From contig OX485806.1 in the NCBI GenBank assembly GCA_950295325.1, positions 57,159,169 to 57,223,168 of the forward strand: a DNA stretch of 64,000 bases. Direction: 5' to 3'. Position numbers and translations under genes: made by a program. This document shows positions 1 to 11,494 of this stretch, piece by piece. The notes below the pieces were generated by a model. It saw only the letters and a program-made list of their open reading frames with translations, did not search any database and was not told the origin of the DNA. Position 1 is the first letter of the stretch; each line of letters opens with the position of its first letter. This DNA is from Polytrichum commune (lineage: Eukaryota; Streptophyta; Polytrichopsida; Polytrichales; Polytrichaceae).

Positions 1-1985
1 CAAACAAGCATTCAACATTGAAGTCCAAAATCTCGTCCTAAGTACTTGAAGGAAGAGTATATTGTCCAGCCACATACACATACACACAAGTCCAACCTAT
101 GTACACAAACAAACATTCAACATTGAAGTCCAAAATCTGGTCCTAAGTACTTGAAGGAAGAGTATCTTTTCCAGCCACATACACATACACACAAGTCCAA
201 CCTATATACACAAACAAACATTCAACATTCAAGTCCAAAATCTGGTCCTAAGTACTTGAAGGAAGAGTATCTTGTCCAGCCACATACACATACACACAAG
301 TCCAAGCTATACACACAAACAAACATTCAACATTGAAGTCCAAAATCTGGTCCTAAGTAATTGAATGAAGAGTATATTTTCCAGCCACATACACATACAC
401 ACAAGTCCAACCTATATACACAAACAACCATTCAACATTGAAGTCCAAAATCTGGTCCTAAGTACTTGAAGGAAGAGGGTCCAAACCAACCACATACACA
501 TACACAGAAGTCCAACCTATATACACAAAAAAACATTCAACATTGAAGTCCAAAATCTGGTCCTAAGGACTTGAAGGAAGAGTGTCTTTTCCAGCCACAT
601 ACACATACACACAAGTCCAACCTATACACACAAACAAACATTCAACATTGAAGTCCAAAATATGGTCCTAAGTAATTGAATGAAGAGTATATTTTCCAGC
701 CACATACACATACACACAAGTCCAACCTATATACACAAACAAGCATTCAACATTGAAGTCCAAAATCTCGTCCTAAGTACTTGAAGGAAGAGTATATTGT
801 CCAGCCACATACACATACACACAAGTCCAACCTATGTACACAAACAAACATTCAACATTGAAGTCCAAAATCTGGTCCTAAGTACTTGAAGGAAGAGTAT
901 CTTTTCCAGCCACATACACATACACACAAGTCCAACCTATATACACAAACAAACATTCAACATTCAAGTCCAAAATCTGGTCCTAAGTACTTGAAGGAAG
1001 AGTATATTGTCCAGCCACATACACATACACACAAGTCCAACCTATATACACAAACAAGCATTCAACATTGAAGTCCAAAATCTGGTCCTAAGCACTTGAA
1101 GGAAGATTGTCCAGTCCAGCCACAAGCACATAGACACAAGTCCAACCTATATACACAAACAAACATTCAACATTGAAGTCCAAAATCTGGTCCTAAGTAC
1201 TTGAATGAAGAGGATCCAATCCCGCCACATATACATACAGGAAAGTCCAACCTATATACACAAACAAACATTCAACATTGAAGTCCACAATCTGGTCCTA
1301 AATACTTGATGGAAGAGGGTCCAATCCAGCTACATAGACATCCACACAAGTCCAACCTATATACACAAACAAACATTCAACATTGAAGTCGAAAATCTGG
1401 TCCTAAGTACTTGAAGGAAGAGTGTCCAGGCCAGCCACAAACACATATACTCAAGTCCAACCTATATACACAATCAAACATTCAACATTGAAGTCCAAAA
1501 TCTAGTCCTAAGTACTTGAATGAAGAATATCCAATCCAGCCGCATACACATACACACAAGTCCAACCTATATACACAAACAAACATTCAACATTGAAGTC
1601 CACAATCTGGTCCTAAATACTTGATGGAAGAGGGTCCAATCCAGCTACATAGACATCCACACAAGTCCAACCTATATACACAAACAAACATTCAACATTG
1701 AAGTCGAAAATCTGGTCCTAAGTACTTGAAGGAAGAGTGTCCAGGCCAGCCACAAACACATATACTCAAGTCCAACCTATATACACAATCAAACATTCAA
1801 CATTGAAGTCCAAAATCTAGTCCTAAGTACTTGAATGAAGAATATCCAATCCAGCCGCATACACATACACACAAGTCCAACCTATATACACAAACAAACG
1901 TTCAACATTGAAGTCCAAAATCTGGTCCTAAGTACTTGAATGAAGAGTATCCAAACCAGCCACATACACATACACACAAGTCTAA
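1..1985. repeat. 105-bp satellite array with higher-order structure
   Basis: About 19 tandem monomers of about 105 bp. The anchor TTCAACATTGAAGTCC recurs near 11, 117, 222, 327 and onward. Two levels of higher-order repeat are visible: the segment at 1 reappears at 736 (735 bp, seven monomers), and a distinctive trimer near 1260-1570 repeats near 1575-1885 (315 bp). 105 is divisible by three, so one frame stays open across monomers and yields spurious 61-residue ORFs rich in His-Thr. I treat these as satellite, not genes. The array runs off the left edge. Confidence 0.95.
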
Positions 1986-3720
1986 TTCCATCCAAAATAC
2001 AAAATAGTTTAACCTAACAACCAAGTAATTGAAACTATCCACACATGGAAGCTTTGAAAATGAAATTGGAAAATTTGGTCCTACATTCCTAGCCTAAGAC
2101 CCTCTCGGTTGCGAGAGTGACTAAATCCAGCCAAGATACAAAATAATTGATCCTACGAACAATGTAGTTGGAACTATCCACACAACCACACATCCTACAT
2201 GTATAGCCTATCAACCAACTAGTAAAACTTCTGGGCTAAATCTTAACTTAATTAGGGGATCCAACGTAGTACACCTCATAATGACCTGGAAGCAATATAT
2301 AGCATTATGGCTATAATGCCACATGCATAAAATCTGGATCAACCCCACAACCCCACAACCCGTGGACCCTTTCGGAACCGAGAGGGTCCCTAACTAGTGC
2401 AACCCCTTAACATGACTTATTTAAAACAAAAAACAAAATGTTGAACCCGTGAACCCCAAGTTGTCCTACCCGACACTAACAACCAAACTAGTGCACACAA
2501 ATAGACCAAACGAGAGGGTCCTACCCAAGCCCATACATAACTAGGCCGAAACCTAAAACATATGAAATATACACTTAATCATATATGCCTTAAAACATTT
2601 CTATCAAACCCTGGCCCTTCATAGTTGCACTCGATGACCCTCTCGGATCCGAGAGGGTCCTACCCAGCCCATACACAAAAGGCCGAAACAGAAAACATAT
2701 GAAATATATATTTTTACATACATGCCTCAAAATATTTGAATCAAAATCTGGCCCTTCATAGTCACACTCAATGACCCTCTCGGATCCGAGAGGGTCCTAC
2801 CCCCAGCCCATAAACAGTAAACATATGAAATATATACATAAACATGCATGCCTTAAGACATTTAAATAAAAATATGGCCCTTCATAGTCCCACTTGATGA
2901 CCCTCTTGGATCCGAGAGGGTCCTACCCAGCCCATACACAACTAGGCCTAAACAGAAAACATATGAAATATATACTGTTACATACATGCCTCAAAATATT
3001 TGAATCAAAATTTGGCCCTTCATAGTCACACTCGATGATCCTCTCAGATCCGAGAGGGTCCTACCCCAGCCCATAAACAGTTGCCGAAACGGAAAACATA
3101 TGAAATATACACTTAATCATATATGCCTTAAAACATTTCTATCAAAATCTGGCCCTTCATAGTCCCACTCGATGACCCTCTTGGATCCGAGAGGGTCCTA
3201 CCCAGCCCATACACAACTAGGCCGAAACAGAAAACACAAGACATTTATACTTATATATACATGCATCAAGATATGTAAATCAAAATTTGGCCCCTCAAAG
3301 CACTAATCGATGACCCTCTCGGATCCGAGAGAGTCCTGCCCCAGCCCATACACAAAAGGCCGAAACAGAAAATATATGAAATATATATACTTAAATATAC
3401 ATGCCTTAAAACATTTCCATAAAAATCTGGCCCTTCAAAGTAATACTCGATGACCCTCTCGGATCCGAGAGGGTCCTACCCTGGCCCATACACAACTAGG
3501 CCGAAATAGAAAACACAAGACATTTATACTTATACATACATGCCTCAAGATACGTAAATCAAAATCTGGCCCTTCAAAGCAATAATCGATGACCCTTTCG
3601 GATCCGAGAGGTTCCTACCCAATCCCATACATAACTAGGCCGGAACAGAAAACATATGAAACATACACTCAAACATACATGCCTCAAATCGTTTCAATCA
3701 AGATCTGGCCATTGTACACA
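1986..3720. repeat. Palindrome-bearing satellite, left array
   Basis: An irregular first part (1986-2620) has only degenerate palindromes (near 2098, 2368, 2515). After it come regular monomers of about 139 bp, each with a palindrome centred on GGATCC (half-site GACCCTCTCG), near 2640, 2770, 2900, 3035, 3175, 3312, 3450 and 3590. Conserved flanks include AGGCCGAAACAGAAAACATA and CATGCCTCAAA. It is the same family and orientation as the array at 19510-22322. The last monomer fades near 3715-3735, where gene X-associated sequence begins. Confidence 0.93.
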
Positions 3721-3829
3721 GTTAGGCCGAACCATGTGGTGTGAACAACGGACATGGAAATTTAGGAAACGAAATTATAAAAAACTTAAACATAGAGAAT
3801 ACATAGGTGATGTAGGTTTCAAACGCACG

Positions 3830-4801
3830 TGTCGCGCACCTCTCCATGAGGAGTGCCCGAAACACCATGGGCACAAGGGGGACCCCGGAGTGACACCCGG
3901 GACTTGTGGCGCCGTTGGTGAGAGGGCCCAAGTGATCCTAGTGTGGGTGAGGGCCCCGGGCGTTGGGAACGCCTCCCACCCACGGAGACTAGGAGGCATG
4001 AGGGTAAAGCCAAGAGCTATGCGTAGCTCATGGCGTGGTGATTCTAGAATGCTCAAGAACACCTCAATCGGAGGTGTGAGCTAGGAGTTATGGCCATTTG
4101 AGTGGGGCGCTGTCCCGGGACAGCGCCCTGGTACAGCAGTGCCTGGGAGTGATTCCCGGGACTGCCAAGGTTCAAATAGGCATAACTTCCTCAAAACTTG
4201 CCCGAATGGAGCAAGTGAGGAGTCCATCGGCATCTGCGTGAAGCGTAGATTAAGATGAAGTGGTTGGTTGTTATGATCTGACATCATACAAGGAAGTTAT
4301 GATGGTCTGAAGCTGCTGGGGGGGTTCTAGGCCCAGCAGCTAAAGGAAAATGTCCACTTGGCCCCAACTCTTGGTAGAGACAAGAGGTTTCTTGACGGTG
4401 GGGTAGGGGTCCCGCGTAAAGTCCTAGAGGCTTATATGGGTGAGGTGGTGTGGCCTCACCCACCCGAGGCCGAACGGCACGGCCTCCATGGGCATTGGCC
4501 TAATGTGAGGCCATAGTTGCCTAGTATGGTTCGGGTTGTTGTAGTGTTGCTCCGGCAACGCGATGATCAACATGGGATTGGACTTCCATGGATGGAAGTC
4601 CACATCTAGGAATGGGTTACCGATTAAGGAGTGAGTCCCGAAAGCAAAGTAAGAGGGTTGGTTCCCTCCTATGAACTATAAGGTCCGGGGTAGGAGGAGC
4701 TAACCATTAGCATGGCGGAATGCGAATGGTTAGCGCTCGTAACCTTTGCTAGAATTGAAAATTGGCAAGATTGTCAAGGGGGGTTAGCAAGGGTTGCGAC
4801 A
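3830..4801 (+). mobile_element. Solo LTR, gypsy family 1
   Basis: A 972-bp LTR begins TGTCGCGCACC and ends GGGTTGCGACA, giving the terminal inverted repeat TGTCGC/GCGACA. It is flanked by a perfect 5-bp target duplication, GCACG (3825-3829 and 4802-4806). No internal sequence is attached, so it is a solo LTR left by LTR-LTR recombination. It sits just beyond the 3' end of gene X copy 1. Minus-strand ORFs inside it recur in every copy and are LTR sequence, not genes. Confidence 0.95.
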
Positions 4802-5177
4802 GCACGAGACGTAGTCAAGAACTTGGACTACCATGTCTATCACTTTCCTCGCCCTGGTCGGCCTCTATGTCTAGGAAATCCAAAACTAGTTTGTTGAAAG
4901 GGAGGGTGCGACTAGGAGGTGGAGACCGTGCTTCCGCCAAAACATGGGCAATGTCAGCAGCATACGAAGGGAGGTCAAACGTCGTCGAAGGGGTTGCAAA
5001 CATGTCCGCATTAAGGACACGAATCGGGCTGTCAATATGGACTCTGAAAATATAGAACGAGAAAACAAAAAATTAGGACATAACAAAAAATCAGGAATCG
5101 AGAAGATAGAAATCCAAGCAAGCAAGTTAGAATCAAAGAGCAAATCGAAATTGCGCTTCGCCATCTTCCGGGGAGGA

Positions 5178-6152
5178 TGTCGCGCACCTCTCCATGAGGA
5201 GTGCCCGAAACACCATGGGCACAGGGGGACCCCGGAGTGACACCCGGGACTTGTGGCGCCATTGGTGAGAGGGCCCAAGTGATCCTAGTGTGGGTGAGGG
5301 CCCCGGGCGTTGGGAACGCCTCCTACCCACGGAGACTAGGAGGCATGAGGGTGAGGCCATGAGCTATGCGTAGCTCATGGCGTGGTGATTCTAGAATGCT
5401 CAAGAACACCTCAATCGGAGGTGTGAGCTAGGAGTTATGGCCATTTGAGTGGGGCGCTGTCCCGGGACAGCGCCCTGGTACAGCAGTGCCTGGGAGTGAT
5501 TCCCGGGACTGCCAGGGTTCAAACAGGCATAACTTCCTCACCACTTGCCCGAATGGGGCAAGTGAGGAGTCCATCGGCATCTACGTGAAGCGTAGACGAA
5601 GATGGAGTGGTTGGTTGCTGGAATCAGACATCATACAAGGAAGTTATGATGGTCTGAAACTGCTGGTTGCTTCTACGCCCAGCGGCTAAGGGAGAATGTC
5701 CACTTGGCCCCAACTCTTGGTAGAGAGACAAGAGGTTGGTTGACGGTGGGGTAGGGGCCCCGCGTAGAGTCCTAGAGGCTTATATGGGTGAGGTGGTGTG
5801 GCCTCACCCACCCGAGGCCGAACGGCAAGGCCTCCATGGGCTTTGGCCTATTGTGAGGCCATAGTTGCCTAGTATGGTTCGGGTTGTTGTAGTGTTGCTC
5901 CGGCAACGCGATGATCAACATAGGATTGGACTTCCATGGATGGAAGTCCACATTGGGGAAATGGGTTACCGATTAAGGGGTGAGTCCCGAAAGCAAAGTA
6001 GGAGGGTTGGTTCCCCCCTATGAACTATTTGTCCGGGGTTAGAGGAGCTAACCATTAGCATGGCGGTATGCGAAGGGTTAGCCACTCGTAACCTTTGCTA
6101 GAATTGAAAATTGGCATGATTGGTCAAGGGGGGGCTAGCAAGGGTTGCGACA
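5178..6152 (+). repeat. 5' LTR of the three-LTR element
   Basis: A 975-bp family-1 LTR, TGTCGC...GCGACA, followed two bases later by the primer-binding site. It differs from the far LTR at 14808-15782 at only a few scattered positions, suggesting a fairly recent insertion. Confidence 0.95.
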
Positions 6153-6154
6153 TT

Positions 6155-6166
6155 TGGTATCAGAGC
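6155..6166 (+). promoter_or_regulatory. Primer-binding site (tRNA-iMet)
   Basis: TGGTATCAGAGC lies two bases after the LTR. It is the standard plant retroelement site complementary to the 3' end of initiator tRNA-Met. Confidence 0.93.
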
Positions 6167-6202
6167 AGGGTCCAAGTTTTGAGCTCGCACTTTGAGGGAA
6201 AC

Positions 6203-6780
6203 ATGGCTATCATAAATGCGGGTTATGATGGTGAGCCCGGGTTTCCAAAAGGTTGTGAGGCTCAAATTGGAACAAGGATCATGTGCAAGTGGAATTTGAC
6301 CATACCATTGGTTCCAATGACAATGGTGGGCATGAGGGTGGATTTGGTAAGGAAAATGGAGGAGTGCTTTGAAAAGGGCTCCCGCAAACCTCAAAAAAAC
6401 ATTTGGGGCCTAGAATACCGAAAGCACCCAAAAGCTTGGAGGGCATTAATGTTGGATTGAAATTCCAATTCGAAATGCTTGGAAGGTATTGATTTTGGAA
6501 TGAATTTGGTGCTAATGAGGCACCCGGGGCCTCTTAAGGCCTATGTGCGCTATTCAAATGCACAAATGAAGGATACACCTAAAACGGACGAACTTTCTAA
6601 GAAATGCATCCTTTTAGGTGGGGTTTTAATAGCGGGTGGTGGATGCCTTGTTTAAGTCCCCAAGGCTTCTTGAGAACATGGTGGGGACCATCAAGTTTGC
6701 AAGAGCATTGAAGCCGATGGTCCCAAAGAGAAGTTTGGCGGCGCATCACCACAAGTGGCTTTAGCCAAATTAGGTCCCAA
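6203..6780 (+). pseudogene. Decayed gag start region
   Basis: A start codon context (ACATGGCTATCA) follows the primer-binding site, as in the other family-1 elements at 23312 and 24436. The reading MAI..., then a Gly/Asp- and Lys-rich stretch, is only loosely kept. The better preserved relative at 23312 starts MAIKRGGDDGEPGNSKKLRR. No capsid domain can be recognised in what follows, and the frame breaks. Confidence 0.5.
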
Positions 6781-6789
6781 AGAAATGAG

Positions 6790-7110
6790 TGCAAATTGTT
6801 TGGTCCATTTTACTTAGGCAAAACATGTTGGTGCCGCGGACGGAATGTTGAAAGGTGGCTTTATGCTTCCAAAGCAAATCATACTTGTGCCGCGGATGGA
6901 ATGTTGGGAGGTGGGTTTGTCCTACCAAGGCAATTCATGTTTGTGCCGCGGACGGAGTGTGGGAAGGTGGCTTTGTGCTACCAAGGCAAAACATGTTTGT
7001 TTTGCGGACAAACTATTAGAAATTGGTTTTGTGGCACCAAACCAATTTGTCCCGCGGACGAAATGTTTGAAGTTGGCTTTGCGGACCAAGCCAAGCCAAG
7101 TTACGGAGGA
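6790..7110 (+). repeat. 57-bp degenerate tandem repeat inside gag remnant
   Basis: Five or so units are marked by GCCGCGGACGGAATGT-like cores near 6832, 6889, 6945, 7001 and 7051, a period of 50-57 bp (19 codons). The sister element at 23413-30435 has only one such unit (near 25030). The units encode Cys-containing segments, possibly derived from a gag zinc-knuckle area, but no clean CCHC motif remains. Confidence 0.7.
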
Positions 7111-7249
7111 CCAAATGTAAGACGATGGCATTGTGGCCAAGGCTAGTAGCCTTAAGCCGAGGCCAAGTCTTTTGTACCTTGAGGCTCAAATGAATGGGAG
7201 ATATGTCTCATGAGTTGACAAAGAGGCAACGGACTCTTTCATGAGCCCA

Positions 7250-7977
7250 AAGCTCACAAGGGAGTTGGGGCTTGCCAATTGATAGAGCGGGCAAGCCCAC
7301 CAAGGTGCGGTTTGGAAAGGGCGAACCGCATGAGACGAAGGAGTTCGCGATGCATGTAATCTTTCAATGTGGGACATTGGATTTTTGTCAAAATTTCACA
7401 CCATGTGAAATAGATGAAATGCATGTCATTGTGAAGGCCGCCTTCTTTGAAACTCACATGATAGATGTGAGGTGCAAGCCGGTGTGCTTGCGGTGCATTA
7501 TGATGTGTCATAATGGCAAAGAATTGAAGTTCAAATTGACAAGAACTCCTATGGTAGGAGGACCCGAGTCGAATTTGGTCTTAATAGATCAAATGAAAAA
7601 TAGAAAACATAATGGTCGTGGTTCCATTGGAGCAACTCCAAGGAACGTATGGGGAGGCTAGGAAAGATGGGCCTCCCCCAAACCACATTGGTGGGATGTT
7701 GGTGAAATACAAAGATGTATTCACCAATGTGTTGCCCAAAAAGTTACCGCCAAGGAGTGAAAAAGAACTTCGCTCAACGAGAGATTGAGTTCTTGAGGTA
7801 TGTGGTGACAAAGGAAGTTGGTGGACGAACATGAAGAATGTCAAGGCAATCCAAAAGGAGAATTGGCCCTTGATTCAAAAAGGGCTTAGGTCATTTGTTG
7901 GCCTAGCCAATTAGTACCACCACTTCATTCGAGAGTTTTCTAAGGTTGCTAGGACCTTATTCAACTTATTGAGGAAA
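7250..7977 (+). pseudogene. Protease/RT remnant lacking the RT core
   Basis: 7272-7550 encodes a broken aspartic-protease-like segment equivalent to the one at 30440-30560 (CKPVCLR beside RRKPVGL). At 7760-7775 the sequence jumps from upstream pol directly to QREIEFLRYVVT, which in the RT-bearing relative lies after the YIDD box. About 500 bp encoding the RT palm, including the catalytic Asp pair, is missing. The same junction occurs at 25690-25740. LRSFVGLAN and YHHFI then mark the connection to RNase H. Confidence 0.75.
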
Positions 7978-8880
7978 ATGGCTATCCCAAAAGTGGGATA
8001 AGCCTTGTCACCAAGAATTTGGGGAGTTCAAAAACAAGTTCTCTTCGCCGCCCTTGCTTAAGTTCGCGGACTTTTGACAAACCTTTTGAGGTGCATACGG
8101 GGGCGAGTGACTTTACCATTGGTGGATGTTGATGCAAGATGGATGGCCATTGTATATGAGAGCATGAAGCTCGATGGTTGTCCAGCCTTGTGCGACTTGT
8201 GAAAGAAATGGCTATCCCAAGAGTGGGTTGAGCCTTGTCTCCAAGTCTTTGGGGAGCTTAAGACCAAGTTCTCTTCGCCGCCCGTGCTCAAATTTGCGAA
8301 ATTTGACATACCTTTTGAGGTGCATACGGTGGCGAGTGACTTTACCATTGGCGGATGTTGATCCAAGATGGATGCCCATTGCATATGGGACCATTAAGCT
8401 TAAAGGTTGTCGAACCTTGTGCGACTTGTGAAAGAAATGGCTATCTCAAGAGTGGGATGAACCTTGTCCCAAAGTCTTTGAGGAGCTTAAGACAAAGTCC
8501 TCTTTGCCACCCATGTTCAAGTTCGCGGAGCTTGAAAAACCTTTTGAGGTGCATACGGGGGGCGAGTGACTTTGCCATTGGCGGATGGTTAATGTAAGAT
8601 CGATGGCCATTGCATATGAGAGCGTTAAGCTATATGGTTATCCGACCTTATCCGACTTGTGAAAGAAATGACTATCCCAAGAGTGGGATGAGCCTTGCCA
8701 CCAAGTCTTTGGGGAGCTTGAGAACAAGTTTTCTTCACCGCCCGTGCTCAAGCTCGCGTAGCTTGACAAACCTTTTGAGGTGCATACGGGGGTGAGTGAC
8801 TTTGCCAATGGCGGATTGTTGATGTAAGATGGATGGCCATTGCATATGGGAGCATGAAGCTCGATGGTTGTCAAAGAAGA
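7978..8880 (+). repeat. Fourfold tandem copy of an RNase H segment
   Basis: A unit of about 230 bp beginning GCTATCCCAAGAGTGGG starts at 7981, 8211, 8440 and 8671. Each unit spans the RT/RNase H linker and the first strands of RNase H (VHTGASDF...). The single-copy relative at 31360-31590 has VHTDASDF, so the first catalytic Asp has become Gly in the copies. The frame is broken in every unit. The same fourfold array occurs at 25940-26860. Confidence 0.9.
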
Positions 8881-9129
8881 CAACCAACTCATAACAAAGA
8901 ATTTCTTTGCCGTAGTGCATTGCTTGAAGATGTGGCGACACTATTTGGGGTCGCACAAAGCAAAGATCTACATGGACAATGTGTCCTAAAAGTATTTTGA
9001 CATTCAAGCGCAAGTGAGCGCCAAGTCATTGCGGTGGCATGATAGTTTGGCGCTTATGAAGGTGGATTGGATCCACAAACCGGACCAAGGAAATGTGGTG
9101 CCGGATGCGCGAAGTAGACTGGAAGAGTT

Positions 9130-10249
9130 CCAAGCAATGAGAACCATCCAAACCTTGTGGCTAATGTGTACCGGCGAAGGAAACTTGTGATGCAACATAC
9201 GGGAGGGGTAAATTAACTACCCCAAAGCACAAAAGCTTTTAGGTAAGCTTCGCAAGAGCAAGGTGCTCTAAGAGGTTAAGTTGGTGGACGGATTGTTCAA
9301 GTGCTAGCAAAGTTGGGTGTATGTGCCACAAGGCAAGTTGAGGCTATCGGTTTTGAAGGAGGAATATGATAGTCCTATTGCCGGCCTTAGAGGAGAAAGA
9401 AAAAACCGCCATAGAATGGTGTCAAAGAGGTACCATTGGCGATGCATAAAGGAGGATATAACCCACTTTGTGAAGGCATGAATAAAGTGCCAAGTGAACC
9501 GAGCCTCTTACCAAAAGCGAGGCGGTTTCTTGCAACCGTTGCCTATCCCGTCGGCGCCATGGCATAGTATGTGCATGGACTTGATCACAAGTTTGCCGGA
9601 GTCACATGGGTATGATGCCATCTTGTTGATGGTAGAGCGGTTTGCCAAGTTGGCACACATGGTGCCGATTGTGGAAACCGCCACCGCGTTGGAGACCGCA
9701 TAGCCTTTTCTCAAAGGATGGTTGAGGCACCACGGGTTGCCAAGAGTGATTGTGTGGGATCAAGATCCAAAGTTCACAAGTGCATTTTCAATGCATTTCT
9801 CTAAGGAGGTCGGAATGAAACTAAGGTTTAGCACGACCTTGCATTCCCAAATGGATGGGAAAGCGGAGCGTGTGAATGGAGTCTTGAAGCAATACTTGAG
9901 GAACTTGGTGGGGGCGGACCAAGGAGATTGGGCGGACTATGTGGGTCGAGCGGAGTGTAATTGCAATGTAGCCACGCACTTGGCTACCAAGGGGTGGTCT
10001 TTCGTGGTGGCTTATGGAGTGGATGCGCTCAAACCTATTAACCTAGCTCTCGAGGGGGCACATTCAACACTCGAGTTCAACCAAGATGGTGAGGACTTGG
10101 CCAAGAAGCGTGAACAAGTCTTGGAGATGACCAAGTTGTTGGTGGAGAAAGCCCGAAGGTGCTACGGAGTGCAAGTCAATGCCGGAAGACGCGAAGTGGA
10201 GAATGAGGTGGGCCAAAAGGTGTTGTTGAATGTGAACAACTTCACTTAG
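9130..10249 (+). pseudogene. Gypsy integrase, disrupted
   Basis: Integrase order is recognisable. A zinc-binding N-terminal part lies near 9400-9500 (RYHWRC...KAxIKCQ, broken by a stop). The catalytic core follows: CMDLITSLPESHGYDAILL (first Asp), VIVWDQDPKFTS (second Asp) and SQMDGKAERVN (Glu). A stop at about 9701 splits the core after ETA, and the second half runs 9722-10249. The three acidic residues are present, but the frame is not continuous, so this copy cannot make functional integrase. Confidence 0.88.
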
Positions 10250-10319
10250 CCGGAAGGCCTCACTCCAAAGTTCATGTCCAAAATTGGAGCTCCGTTTTCC
10301 ATTGTGGAACAAGTGTTCA

Positions 10320-10680
10320 AGGACATATATAAGTTGGAATTACCGCCGGAGATCAAAGTGCATCCGACATTTCATGTCTCATTCCTAAAGCCATTTAAGG
10401 AGGACACCTTGTGGCCCGATCACAAGCAAGTGATTAGGCCACCTCCCGACCTTGTCGAGGTCATTTGGAACATGAGGTAGGAGGGCATCCTCAAGTGTTG
10501 GAAGCCCAAGTGAAAAGGAAAGAAAATGTACAAAGGAGTACTTGGTGAAATGGTGAGGATATCATGAGAAAGAAACCGCTTGGGTGGCGGCAAGAGACAT
10601 GGTGAACACCAATGAATTGGTGAAGCACTTTGAAGAAACTAAGGCTAAGGATTCCAATAAAATGAAGCGTAGGCATTGAT
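10320..10680 (+). pseudogene. Integrase C-terminus and chromodomain remnant
   Basis: KLELPPEIKVHPTFHVSFLK is the typical integrase GPY/F-side tail. Downstream, KEYLVKW, a stop, then GYHEKETAWVAARDMV matches a chromodomain (YLVKW-x-GY-x-x-x-x-x-TWE) with a stop inside the signature. This places the family among chromoviruses, which target heterochromatin. Confidence 0.75.
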
Positions 10681-11494
10681 GAGGACATCAATCTCCTTTA
10701 GTGGGGGGAAAGACGCTAGTAGCACACTTAGCTTCGAGGTTAATTAGTCCACAACATGAACTTGTTCTTTGGCTTGAGGGAATAAAGTCCAAACTTTAGT
10801 GGTGCAAAGAGAAAAGTATGAGATGAGGTCCTAGTCTTGTACTTGTGCTTGGTTAATGGAAGAGGGGGAATAGACATGCCAAACTAGGTTGGGTAAGCCG
10901 AGTAATTGGGGGCCATGGCTTAGACGGGCCTTGGATAAAACCAAGAAACCTCTTAGCCATGGGCTTGTCCGGGCGGGGGCAAGGTGATGGCGCGTGCTCA
11001 TAAAAGTGCTACCCGCGAGCTAACGATAGTTGGCGCATGGGAGTCATGAACCCATGTCTCGAAAGAGCAAAGTGGGAACCGAGTCAGGCGGGACTTGGCA
11101 TCACCCCCGTGCGATCGAGGCGTGGCTTAACAATGGAAAGCCATCTCGGAGTTGCAACCGAGACAACTTAGTGGAAGCGTTGAGGTCTCGCCTAGATGTG
11201 TCATGTTAGGCTAGTGGAGCCTAACGGGGGAGGCCCCAAAGGAGGGGCAACCCAAGTGAGTCCCAAAGTAGGTGGGTCTAGTGTAGGTTAGGTCCTTGGA
11301 GGAGAGATCCAAGGTCGCTAACGGACCACCTAGGAACGACACCTTTGGGACTATGCCAAATTTGAAGATGCATTGTGGGGGTCGCGCCCTAAGGTAAACA
11401 CAATGCCGCACCATAGAGGATGGCAACTTGAGAATTGGTGTGCCGACTACGAGTATAGTCGATGAGGGCATCGACTCCGTTTGGTGGGGGTGAG
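10681..11494 (+). other. 3' untranslated internal region and polypurine tract
   Basis: Non-coding, conserved with 14010-14807 and 28660-29461. It ends in a purine-rich stretch (TTTGGTGGGGGTGAG) immediately before the next LTR, suited to plus-strand priming. No ORF of note. Confidence 0.7.

Noticed and set aside
151-1071. His/Thr-rich 61-codon ORFs
   Set aside because: Translations of the 105-bp satellite.
1986-3720. Possible CRISPR-like array (regular palindromic repeats)
   Set aside because: The whole 139-bp monomer is conserved, not a short repeat with unique spacers; it is a satellite.
3722-4287. Overlapping ORFs of 60-140 codons within family-1 LTRs, repeated in each LTR
   Set aside because: They recur only because the LTR recurs, overlap on both strands, and have no domain.
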